From Monosporascus cannonballus (lineage: Eukaryota > Ascomycota > Sordariomycetes > Xylariales): a stretch of DNA of 64,000 nucleotides. Both the position numbers and the translations under genes were made by a program. Location of the stretch: contig QJNS01000055.1 in NCBI GenBank assembly GCA_004154925.1, forward strand, positions 62,001-126,000, given 5' to 3'. Below, one piece after another: positions 7,911 to 20,256 of the stretch; position 1 is the first letter of the stretch, and each line of letters starts with the position of its first letter. Below the pieces are notes generated by a model. That model made no database searches, was not told the DNA's origin, and saw nothing but the letters and a program-made list of their open reading frames with translations.

Positions 7911-10900
7911 TGCGTTATAAGTTCTTATTTAATAATATCGTCAAATTCTGAGCAATATTGCTAATATTATATCTATTAATAAACAGCCCGAACAGCCTAC
8001 GTACCAATTCCTTAATAACCCGGATGCCGGAATGGAATCCGAAAAGGAAAAAAAAATAACTTCGTTTTTTTCGCGAAAAGTTTTTTTAACGCTTAAATAC
8101 TATAAACGAACGCATTATTTAATTTAAGAAGAATAATAACGACTTTATAACATCCTTTTAAGCCGTCCATAAAAGATATAATGGGAAAATAATTTCCGAA
8201 ACCGGAAAATATTTTCGAATAAACCCAGTTATTTAATTATGATTTAACAAAAAAATTAAAAAAATCCTTAAACCTCTTAAACTAGAATTCTACGACGAAA
8301 TCTCGATTAAGTTATAATTATTTTTAATTTAATACCGAATATATTTCGGGTATTTCCTTATTCGATTAATCACGCCTATTATGCGAATTAAATTCGTAAT
8401 TGGATAATTTACCAAAAACGCGATTATTTAATCTAAGTCTATTATTAAAAAATATGTAATTTTACTAATTAAAAAAATGTAACGCGGAAATAATATATAT
8501 ATATAACGATTACGCATAATTTAAGTAAACATTAACGAAAAGTTTCGTAATAATAAATGAAAAAACAAAAACCGAAATATAAATACAGCAATTATAATAA
8601 AAAGGATTAGTATTTAATTACAGTAATATATTTATTTAATCAATATCTCAATTAAATTAAAAATAAAAAATATTAATAGCTAGGTTTTTCGACGGCTTAA
8701 AAAATACAAAAAAAACTATTTAACTTTAATCGGCCTAATTATTTATTGAATTATATCGTTATAGTAATTAAGATCGACAACCGACAATACGCCTAAGGTA
8801 TTAGGGGCATTAAAGAAAAAAATAATAATAAACCTCGATATGCGGCTAATACCGGTATTCCTCGACGCCATAACACTTTTTACAGCACAGAACTAGGACT
8901 TATAGAACTAAGAGTTACTTATAAAAAAGACTGGAACTAAACCAAATGTTTTAATTATAATAAAATAGAATATAAGGCAGCATAAAACAAAATACTTAAA
9001 AAAAACCCCGTTAGGACAATTGGAAACCCGCATCTAAAAGATAATCTAGAAAAAACTAGAAAAAGGGAAATAAATTCATTAACATAATTCAGCCTAAGTA
9101 CGTACCAAACCTCTTTTAACGAAAAGCTCAACAAAGGATGCGAAAAGCCCAAAAGTTGGCCTAATAAATAATATAACTACAATAAGAAAAGCTAGAAGGA
9201 TAATTACGAAAATACCAAGATTAAATAAAGGAAATCTATCCCAGAACCCCTAATTAATACAGCAAAATGCATACTGTATATTGTCGACCACGAGAATATC
9301 CCGATTAATAAAACTAAAAATAATATATTTACGGAAAATTTATCTGTATATATTATAAAGAATTGAATTTTCCAAACCGAATAGGAAATAATAAAAATAA
9401 TAAATAATAATATCGATATTGTCCATTTATAGCCTCAAAAATATTTTTTAACTGGCCAAAACAGAAAGCTAATTAGAAAAAAAAGAAATGCCTACAAAAA
9501 AACTGTTTTTATTATTATAAGTAATATAACTACCAAACAAAAAAAAAGTTAATTCAGTTTTTAATAAAAACAAATACTGCCAAAAAGTTATTATAAATTT
9601 CTATTTTCAGTTGACATTTATTATAAATCTTAACGAAAGAAAAACCATAAAAAGAGTACGTTAGTTTGCAGGCGAATTCTGAAAAGACAATTAATGCGAC
9701 GCATAATAAAATACAGTCGAAACTATAAGAAAACAGTTTATGTAATAAGGAAAGAAATTACAGCAAAACTAAAAACAACTGATATAGCTCGAAGAAACAA
9801 TACGCTGGCAATAACGATAAATACAGCAGTTTAACGCGTTATATATAGAAACACAGACAAAACTGGATAAATTCGAAAAAAGGTTAAAAAAAGGTTATCT
9901 ATAAAAACGCTGCAAAATAACGAAATTTAAAAAAAATCGAAAGGAATTCCTAAAAAGAGTTTTAAATGCAACAATAAGAGCTATTAATAGTCTTATTACC
10001 TTGAATATACAAATTGGAACGTATTGATATATCGTAATAATAAATTACGGAATTTTGAGCGGAAAATACATTATACCAGATATAGTTAATAACCTTAGAT
10101 TACCACAGAAATATAAGTTAAAACTATATATAATGACGAATAGCGAAAGTTAGGAATCCGCTTACGATAACGAGAAAATTATACGCGAAATTAAATATTT
10201 CGAAATTTTTATTTAAGGATAATATCAGATAGTTAATTTCGACATCGTTCTACTTAGGAATTACAATATGATCTTAAGATTACCATAGATACGTTAATAC
10301 AAAATCTTGATTAATAAAAAGACTGGCCAGATAAGGTTTATTTTATATCTTATTAACGAACGGAAAAAATTAAAATCTTAATATTCGATCGAAAATAACG
10401 ACGAATATAAGTATAAGGATACGGCAAAAACCTTATTACCTAAAAGGATAAAACATAAGAACATAATGGATATCAAAAAGAATAACGTATTATTATTATT
10501 ATCAAAATAAAACTAAAACAATTAAGCGACGATCTAAAATAACAGCTCCAAAAATCAAAATATTTAACTAATATGCTACCATAATACTATCGATATAAGT
10601 AACATTTAAAGAAAGAACTTAATACGAAATTATTAGAATATAACGAATAAGATTATAAAATAATTTTCAAAAAACGATTTTCAACGAAGTTTTACTTTAT
10701 TTACAACCTTAACAGAAACGAATTACGCGCTTTTAAAAGATACTTAGAAAATCGGCATAGAAAATGCATTCGACATTCGAAATTACCAACAAAATATCTA
10801 ATATTTTTCGTATCTAAAAAATGAGAAATAACGACTTATAGTTAATTATCGGCAATTAAATAATATTACTATTAAGAATTAAATATTATTACCCTTAATT

Positions 10901-11126
10901 ACAAAAATAAAAGACCGACTTTACGGAACCTAATAATTTACAGTATTCGATTTTAAAGATATATAAACTTATTAGAATTAAAAAAGAATATGAATAAAAA
11001 ATAGGTTTTGAAACGAAATACAGATTATTCGAATATTTGGTTATATTAATAAGACTTACGAACGTACCAGTAACCTTTTAACGGATGGTTAATTACGTAT
11101 TACCAGAATATCTCGATATTTTCGTT

Positions 11127-11162
11127 ATTTGTTATCTCGACGACATTCTTATTTTCTCAGAA
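11127..11162 (+). pseudogene. Reverse transcriptase active-site remnant (Gypsy)
   Basis: Frame reads ICYLDDILIFSE. The YxDD metal-binding box survives although the surrounding RT domain is interrupted by many stops. It fixes the element's orientation as plus and its class as Ty3/Gypsy. Confidence 0.8.
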
Positions 11163-13992
11163 ACGAAAAAAGCATATGCAAAATACCTATATAAAGCTTA
11201 AAAAGCTTTATAGAACGCAAAGTTATATAATAACGCAGAAAAAAAATCAATTACATATAGGAAATAGAATATTTGAAATATATTATTACCTTAGGACATA
11301 TTAAGATAAACTTTAAGAAAATCGTTAGAGTTACAAAATCGCAAATATTAATTACGATTAAGGAAATATAGGCATTCCTTAAATTCGTTAATTATTATAA
11401 GAAGTGTATTCGAAATTTTAGTAAAATAATTATACGTTTAACGAATTTTACAAAAAACAAAAGTTTAAATAAACGCTCGAAATAAAAAAGCGTTTTAGGA
11501 CATTAAGGATACGATTATAACAAGCTAATATTAATTATATGCGATTTAATACGTCCTGTTAAGTTAAAAACCGATATTTCGAATTACGCGTTTGGCGTAA
11601 TAAACTGATAACGAAATAATTAAGGCAAATTATACCTTGTTATATTTTTGCTATATAAATTAAAAGAAATCGAACTTAATTATAATATTCTAAACAAGGA
11701 ATTTATAATTACTATTATAGCATTTCGAGAGTTTAAGTACTTTCTAAAAGGAAACTTATACTAGGTTAAAGTGTATACGGATTATTAAAATCTTATCCGT
11801 TTTATTACGACCAGTGAACTTATAAGACGATAATTTCGTTACGCGGAAAAATTAGCAAATTTCGATTTCGTTATTATTTATAAAAAACAGCTTAAAGAAC
11901 GGCCAAGCCGACATCTTAAGCAAATGACTAAACCTTAAGAAAAAATTAGTTAAAATTAGCTATATGATTTTCGATACTACTATAAAAGAACATTTACGCC
12001 ATCGACAAATTGCGATAATTCGAGCAATATCCAGCAATATGCACTAGAAAATCCAGCAGTATAACGACGGTCTCTCAGAAAACCAAAAAACGGACAAAAT
12101 ACAAATTCTAAAAAAATATCAGACAAATCTAGGACGAAACAAATATAAATATTAATTATATGGATATCCAGAGATTGATAAAACGCTAGAACGATTTCGA
12201 CGTATATATCTTTTTCTAGAATGAAATTAACTGTATATAAAATTATATAACAATACAATATTTACGCTAGAAGAAATATTTAACGACATAAATTAAACGG
12301 AAAAATACAGCTATTACTAGTTACAAAATATTTATAGTATTTAATTATATTGAATTTTATTCGCAGATTTCTTATATCAAAAAATCTAATTACGGAAATA
12401 TTTTATAATAGTATTTTCGTAATTATAGATCGATTTATAAAATGTTTCTTTTTCTTTATATGTTACGAAAACATAAACGCCGAAAAAATAATATATATTT
12501 TTTAAATATATTTTCAGCGTATACGAAATACTAATAGAGGTTATTCTAATTAAAAGATGAATATTTGTATTTAAATTTTAGTAAAACCTAATAACATAAA
12601 TTATCTTGAATCAAAAGTTATTTAACGTTTTTAAATCATAAATAAATAATTGAATAAAACGAACGAATTAAATTTTGAAAACCTATTTATAGTATTACAT
12701 TAATTACGAATAAAATAATTAGGATAAAAATTTATTTACCGGATAACTGGTCTGTAATACCAGTTAATACCAAAATATCAAAATAATACTTACAAATGCA
12801 AATTTTGGTTTTATTTTAAAGGTTTATAAAAAAGTACGTAATAACTGTCCAATTAATATTAAAATAATCTTTACGTAGGAATAATTACTATAATTATATT
12901 CAAAAATAAAAATAAAATGAAAGATTCCTACAAAATTAAATAAGCAAATATTATAATTAGAAAAAGTTAAAATCATTAACATTTGAAAAAGAGGAAATAG
13001 TTTTCCTCGTTATCAAAACTATGTAAATAAAATAATTTAGTAAAAAGTTCGATTTTAAATATATCGGTCTATATAAAATTGCTAAAACAATTTCAGAAAA
13101 TAATTATTAATTCAAACATTTACTTAAGGTTAAATTCATTTTAATTATTTACATTCTTTTGGAATCAATAATAAATATAATTAAAGTAAATATAATATAA
13201 AATAATATAAAAGTAAAAAACGAATAATTATACGAAATAGAAAAAAATCTTCATTATACGAAAATAAAACGGACTTAGTACTTAATTAAGTGGAAAGAGC
13301 ATTCGGATTCCGAAAATACCTGAAAACTTGTTAAAAATCTTATTGGTACTTAACGCCTATGAAAAAACTTTTAGCAATAATATCGAGGTCGGCGAAATTA
13401 AAAGTCCCCGAATTAATAAACGACCAGTTAATGGACTTAAGGTTGGACCAATCGAAAAAAGGTGCGGCCTTTGCCGATAAAGCCTTGGTAGCCTTTAATT
13501 CAGCCTGTTTTTCTTGACGTTCCAATTTATCCAACTTTTCTAAGGACCGAAATCCGCGAGATAACATGCGTACTATATGATCGGCCCATAATTTCTTTTG
13601 TTTCCGAAGCCGGCGAACTTTAATCTACGCTTATTCCGCTTTTTTAATCTTTTTTAAATTCCGCTTTAACTTTAAAATAATTAAAAACGAATTTTTCAAG
13701 TTAAAAAATAAAAAGGCAGCTAACGTCGTAAAGGCCTTAATTTCGCGCTATATATTTTTCGTATCGGAAGAAAACCGACAAAAACTTTAATAAAATAAAA
13801 AACTGCAACAACTATAATACCAATATACAGGTATGTTCACAGTTCGAAAGGTAATAAGTTTAAGCAAGTTATTTCGTTTCTTCGTTTTTCTATTAATCGG
13901 TTTTTTAATACGATCCGATATAATGACAAAAAAGGATTTACGAAAAAAAAAAAAGAAATATTCGGGGCGAAAATTATAGAAAAGGAGGATCG

Positions 13993-14383
13993 TATTATAA
14001 CCTAACAGGCTGCGACCTCAGTAAACGGTCGCAATAAGAAAGCTATATAGGTCGAATTACGTAATAGCTCGACAGGATCTATTGTAAAGCCCATAAAGCC
14101 AGGTTCGACAAGATCTATCGCAAAGCTTTTAAAGCTAATTGCGATAGGGCCGGAAAAATCAAATATAATACGTTTATTACTTCTCTAATTTAAATAAGGT
14201 TAATTTATAATAAATTATTTATTAATAATAATTATTTATAATAATAATTTATTATTTAAAGTATTTTTGGTATGACAAAACAGAATACATTATTATAATT
14301 ATCATTCAAACTCTTACGATATTCTTGCTAATATAAACCCCTACGACTAAGGTTTAATAATTGGTTAAACCGACTAGCCGTCA
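13993..14383 (+). repeat. 3' LTR of the Gypsy element
   Basis: Preceded by a purine tract (AAAGGAGGATCG). It begins TATTATAACCTAACAGGC, with the TG changed to TA, and ends CTAGCCGTCA. It contains two 36-base units against three in the 5' LTR. Confidence 0.8.
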
Positions 14384-14417
14384 TAATAAAGCAGTCGCAA
14401 TTAAGAAAAGCGGTACC

Positions 14418-14580
14418 TGTCAGATATAAGAGACATCAGTTATGTCTGTATTAATAAGTAGTTGCAGGTGCTCTAGAACGCGTATTACAGTTTAAGGTGA
14501 TTTAATCCCGGAATATATATGTTCCGATTAAAGGGAGTTTTCCGTACATAGGATATTAGAATATCTTTAGCTAATTAACA
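14418..14580 (-). repeat. Left LTR (element 3' LTR) of Copia A
   Basis: 163 bases, TGTCAGATATAA to CTAATTAACA (decayed CTAGCTGACA). It differs from the right LTR mainly by transitions. Confidence 0.85.
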
Positions 14581-17500
14581 TACCCCCTTAACATCTTAAA
14601 GTATTTACGGTATTAATTATTATAACTCCTAGAGCCATAATTATCTATTTAATTTTTTCTAGCAATTGAAGTTTTTTAATTAACTTATTCTTTTAAAACT
14701 TTTCGTAAAGTATTTTTCCGTTAATCGAAGGTTTTTTAATATTTATTAATTTTAATAATTTTTTTGAAATACTTAAAGGGTTTACGTAATAAAGCTGTTG
14801 TTAAACGGTTAATTAATATATGGCTTGTAAATATATAATTTATTTTGATTAAATTTATTTTGGCGGTTTATCGTAATTAATAAATTTATATATTTATATA
14901 TTTTAATTTCGTTATTAATACGGTAATATCCGCGTTAATAAACTGTATAATTTGTTAATTATTATACCATATATTTAACGGTTTTATTTTTAAAGTAATT
15001 CCCAATTTTTTAATTAATTAATCATTATTTTGTTTTTTCTAATTTATATAAAACATAATAATTATATTTCATTTATTCGCCTCTTATTTTATAGTTTTTC
15101 CGTATATTTTTATCACGTAAATTTAATAGTTTTTCGGTCGATCATATGATTTGCAAAAAAGAACGTTATTCTAAGTATTTAATAAAGTTTTATCCCCGAA
15201 TTATAACGTTAACGTTTTGGTTCCGATTAGATATAATATGATTCGGTTGGCAACTTTGTAATATACGTTATTAAGGTTTAAATTAAATCGGGTAAATCGG
15301 GATACCGTAAAAAATATATCGGGTTACGTATTAATTATTATAAAGAAATATAACCGATTTTTTTAATATTTGTTAACAAAGCTTAAATAAGTTAAATTAG
15401 GATTTCGCAATAATTTAATACTAATTATAGGTATTATTAAAAGGTTATTTAGATTTTTTTAAATATTAAATTAATTAATTTATTTATAAAATCGGATTAA
15501 AATAAGCAAAGTTTCTTATTAAACTTATCTTTAATTATTTCGATGGCGAAAAATATTATAAATTTTACCCCTTATTAAAATGTACCGTTTGTAAATTTAT
15601 TAAATTAATCAATTAAGAAAATATTAATCTTTTTTGCAATATATTATAATAATATCCTTTTTAAAGAAAAAATAAGTATTCTTTACTAAATAACACAGTA
15701 AGGTTTGTAAAAAACGAGATTAAATCTTAATGTTTTAAACGTTTTAATAAAATCCTTTTACCATAATAAAAATAGTTCCCTTAATATATATAATATTTTT
15801 TTTCAATAGGAATATCTTATTACGCTATAAATATTTTAAAAGCATTTTTATATATATTTCGTAAAATAAATCAATACTTATAAAAGCGTTTATACGGTTA
15901 TATTATTTAATTTTTAAATTAAACTTAATTATCATAATAATTGAAGTTCGAAACGATTTTATAATAAAAATAATTACGTATATATTGTTATAATCGGTTT
16001 TAAATTATTAATCATTTTATATAATAAAACCGACCTTATATTTTTAAAATTAAATATATTTATTAAGTTTATAAGCATATATTTATATACACTTTAAAAC
16101 GTATTCTTTTTCAATAAAAAACCAATTAACGGCTTTTTAAAATTGCATTTCTTTTATAATTTTATAAATAAATATTTCCGGCTTTACGAAATATGTTCTT
16201 TAATAAATATATATTTAGTTTTTTACGGCCCTAGGGTAGTAATGGTAAATTATATCTGTATATTCGGTTTTATAACCTAAATACCTTTTTATATATTAAA
16301 ATACTTTTACTTTTCCGATTAAAATAATGTATATTTCGAATAATTAATTTCTTTAATTTTCCGTAATATACCGGCCGCTTATCGTACGTATTTATAAAAA
16401 AGGTTAGAAGTCTTATATTAAATAAGGCTTTTTATATCTTATATTTATTTTGGATAATATTTTCTTAATACGGAATATATGGAGAACTTACGTTCATTAC
16501 TCGTAAATTACTTTCGTCTTTTAATATTTTTTAAGTTAAATAATATAAAAAAACCTTAGGGTTACCTTAATTTCTTTTATGAACGTAATAATCGTAATAA
16601 TTATTAAGGTAACCGTTAATAGCAGTAATAATTTAATAAATGGAAATAATTCGAATATAATAATTGTATAAAAATAATTCATGCCTTATAAATAAGTTTA
16701 TTTTTTATTCCGTACGTATTTTACGTTAATACTTTTCTAAGATTATTTTTCCTATTTAGCCGATAATTAAATCATTTTATTTATATTTTTATTTTTTTAT
16801 ATATATTAAATAGTTTTTGTTTTAATTAAATATTTGTATTTGTCGAAATATTTTTTTAATATTTTTATAAGATATATAAAGTTATCTTTTAAGTTTTTAA
16901 TATTATCTTAAAAGTGGCCTTGTCGTTAAATTATATATTTTAAATAAGAATAACTTTATTAATTAATAGAATTTACATTTCGTAAATATTCGTATATTAA
17001 TAACCGATAAAAGAATTAATTTACCGTTTAAAATTTAATTTTTAAAAGTTTGATTTTTTTTAAAACGGTAATTATTATCACGTAAAGTATATAACTATAT
17101 GTTCGTAAATAGGCTTATTAAAACTTCCGATTATGTATTATAATATTGTGTTTATGCGTTAAGTAAATGTAATAAATTTCGTATAAATTTTGCTAATCAA
17201 TACGTATTTAAATGTACCAGTATATAAATATATTATTATTTTAAAAATATATATATTCAAAAACAAAAATAATTTAACGTTATTTCGTATGGAAATTATT
17301 TTTTTAATTATAATTTTTAAACTTTTTATATTCCTGTTTTGAACCTGGGTATACTGTATTAAATTCTTAAATCTAATATCAAAAGGAGGTAATTAAAAGA
17401 TATCTCGAAATTCATAGTTTTTTACGATTTTATTATTATATTTAATTATCTATAAAAAACTTTTATTTTGATTTTTTACAATTTTTACGAAATAACGAAA

Positions 17501-18023
17501 TATTATATTTAATATATTTTGCGTTTAATTCTTAAGGTAAATATCTAAAATAAAACCTGAATATTAAGTAATAATAAACATAACGTATTTATGTTTTTTA
17601 AGATTTTTTTCAAAACATTTATAAAGTTAATAACGAATTCTTATCTTAATCGAGATATTTCTTTTTTTAGTTCGCGGCATATTAACTTTTTAATTTTTAC
17701 TTTATTACATATTTAATATTTAATTAATTTAAAACTTTTTAAACGGATTTTTTTCGTATAAGATTATAATTAAACGATTATTTCGAAACTTAAATAACCT
17801 AATTTTAAATACCATATAATATTATCACCGATCTGTAATAATTTCGTTATTTTTAAATTCACGTTTCGTTTATAAATAACTAAAATTATATTAATTTTAT
17901 TACGTTAATATTTTCAATACTAAATGAATTAAAATTATTTTCCAAATAATAATCACTTAATTATATTTATTTTGAATATAATTTTTCATTTCTTTATTAT
18001 TTTATTAGTAGCCTTTTCGGAAA

Positions 18024-18278
18024 TTATTTAAATAATACCAAATTATATTCGAAATTTTCGCAATAAGTTATATCGTATAAACGTAACGCTTTTATATTGT
18101 TAAAGCTTCGAAATATTATATTAATTTTGTCGTACCCTTTAATTAAGGCAAACTTAAAACTTACGTATATTCCGTTATCTGGTAGAATAAGTTTAAAATT
18201 TAGAAATTTATTAATTAACTTAAAAATATTTATTATAAACTTTAAATCCAAAATAATTAAATCTTTTAAAAAATACAA
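18024..18278 (-). pseudogene. Copia polyprotein remnant (protease and GAG-pre-integrase)
   Basis: An 84-codon open stretch. IILDLKFIINIF resembles the Copia aspartic-protease ILDSG(S/A)xxHI(F/V) motif with RIP-type substitutions. LRLYDITYCENFEYNL resembles the GAG-pre-integrase LRLxNVxYxxxxxxNL motif. The homologous stretch of Copia B is about 38,600-38,880. This is a decayed relic, not a functional gene. Confidence 0.65.
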
Positions 18279-19680
18279 TAAAGTACTTATAGCCTTATGT
18301 TAATTAATAATCAAAACATTTGCTAATATTTATGGCACTCTTTTTAAAAATTAATTTATTTTTTATATAATAAGTTTTTCTATAATTTTCGATAAGCGGT
18401 CGATTTTTCGCTTTAAATATTAACCGGCAGAAATTGGTCCTTAAATATATGTTTTTACCTTATCGTTAAAAGGGAAAATATTTAGGAGTTTTCTAAAAAA
18501 TATATAATAACAATTAAATAATATATAGTAATTAATTAGGTACAGTTTATAACGAGTACCCTGTACGTTTAATTCTTAACGTTTTCGTTTATTACCGTTT
18601 TAATATATATAAGAACTTTCATGATTATTTCGTTTTGGCTTATTCTTTAGAGTTTTTTTTTTACAATTAAAAATTGATATTCTCAAGATCTTTCTAATTA
18701 AAATTATCTTAAATAAAAGAATTTACAAATATTCTGTAAAATATTAAAACCGTTAATTTAATATTTCTTAACGATTATTATAAGTTCGTTATAATTTAAT
18801 AATTTAAAAATTTATTATTATTAATTTCGGCTTTTTTTATTATTTACGAAGTTATTGTCCAGATCCGGATAATAAGGGCTAGTATTATACATAAATTATT
18901 AATCTATACGATTATTATCTTTATTTCCGGAATATCATATTGTTATCCTTAGCCCATAGTCTTTTTTTATTTTACGATTTATTTCTTTAACTTTTTTGCT
19001 AATTTTAAAATTTGCCTTAGTCGTTTACGATATTCCCGTTAGGTATTAATTAAGAGTTTGTTATCGTACATCTTGCCGGATTCGCCCAGGCGATATATTA
19101 CTTTTATAAATATTTTCCTGGAAAAAGGCTAATTCTTTTAATTACTAGAAATATCGATTTTAAAACCTATTTCGTAAGGTCGTTAATAATTTTGTAAAAA
19201 ATATCGTATTTTCGATTTTTGTAAATATACGCCGTAAAGTCCTAATTATAGGCTTATTTGCTTTCGGTCGTTATTTTCAAAGTATTCATTAAGTAATTCA
19301 TATAATCGATTTTTGGTAGCTTTTTTGAAAAATATAATATGGACGAAAAACTGCTTAACGTATTAGTTTGCATTATATAACAGATTTATTTCTTTAAATA
19401 AGATATTATATTGAGTTCAGTAATTCTAATAAGTTATTAAATGTTTTAATTAAAATTTATATAATTCTAAATATCGAATACGTATATTTTAAAGTAAAAT
19501 TCGCCTTTAAAGTAATTCCAGTTTTTAGATCCCTTATAAATAACGGAAGATATCAACGGTTCGGTTATTATTATTATTATTAGCGTATTTTAATAATTAT
19601 AACTGATATATAGCTTATATCGTCTTGATAGCAGCTAATTAATTGATATATGCCTTAATTAAGCAAATAAAACTTTTAAT

Positions 19681-19843
19681 TGTTAGATATAAAAGACATT
19701 AGTTATATTTATATTGATAATTAATTGTAGGTGCTTTAGAACGCGCATTGCATTTTAAGATGATCTAGTTCCGGAACATATATGTTCCGATCAGAGGGAA
19801 TCTTCCGTATATGGGGTGCTAAAGCACATCCTGCTAGCTGACA
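19681..19843 (-). repeat. Right LTR (element 5' LTR) of Copia A
   Basis: 163 bases, TGTTAGATATAA to CTGCTAGCTGACA. Its inner two-thirds are much less mutated than the left copy. Confidence 0.85.
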
Positions 19844-20256
19844 ATACCGAAGACGTCCAGCAGCTTCCTTTACTAGTAACAAAGCTAGCTAAGTTACGGC
19901 TTAATTAATAAATTTAAAGCTTTATTTAGGTTTAATAGCTAACAAATTTAAACCTTTACCTATGTTTAACATAACCCCCTAGTTGTTAAAAATTAATAGC
20001 TAAAGCTTTTATAAGTTTAAAGATTACTTAAAAGGAAATACTTTGGTGGTTTAGGAGAATGTAAGATAATGGACAGCTGTAAGCTTAGATAAGATGATAT
20101 TCGACCAGTCGCAGAGCGTATTCCAAGAAGTAAATGTATTAGGTTACTTCCATCTAGCGTTTTCCACTAGCTGCCAGATGGTGGATTTATACCAGTAAAT
20201 GGGTCGGTGGCTGATCGGTGGCTGGTCGGCTACTAGCCTCATCCTCATAGGGGCTG
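19844..20256. other. Less-mutated non-coding relic beside Copia A
   Basis: Composition returns toward normal, especially at 20,040-20,250. No open frame of note. Short direct repeats (GGTCGGTGGCT, then GATCGGTGGCT) occur near 20,200. A TTTAACATAACCCCCTA stretch near 19,965 resembles the LTR/polypurine junction of the Copia elements, so an older related LTR may lie here. Confidence 0.4.

Larger units (their letters stand above)
7484..14383 (+). mobile_element. Full-length Ty3/Gypsy chromodomain retrotransposon, RIP-inactivated
   Basis: About 6.9 kb between two related LTRs (7,484-7,910 and 13,993-14,383). The interior keeps Gypsy order on the plus strand. The reverse-transcriptase active-site box reads CYLDDILIFSE at 11,130-11,162. 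The integrase tail and chromodomain region lies near 12,780-13,400, matching the copies at 1-2,400. All frames are riddled with stops and the sequence is strongly AT-biased with TA-rich steps. Flanking 5-base sequences (ATAAA and TAATA) are not a clear target duplication. Either the edges have mutated or the left edge has recombined with the adjacent inverted repeat. Confidence 0.82.
14418..19843 (-). mobile_element. Ty1/Copia-type retrotransposon A, RIP-inactivated
   Basis: 5,426 bases bounded by 163-base LTRs with TGTCAG...CTGACA ends. The element is flanked by GTACC (14,413-14,417) and ATACC (19,844-19,848), a 5-base target duplication with one G-to-A change. A purine tract (reverse complement of TACCCCCTTA) sits inside the left LTR, so the element reads on the minus strand. 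A Copia protease/gag-pre-integrase relic lies at 18,024-18,278 (-). The same family recurs at 34,990-46,014. Confidence 0.85.
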
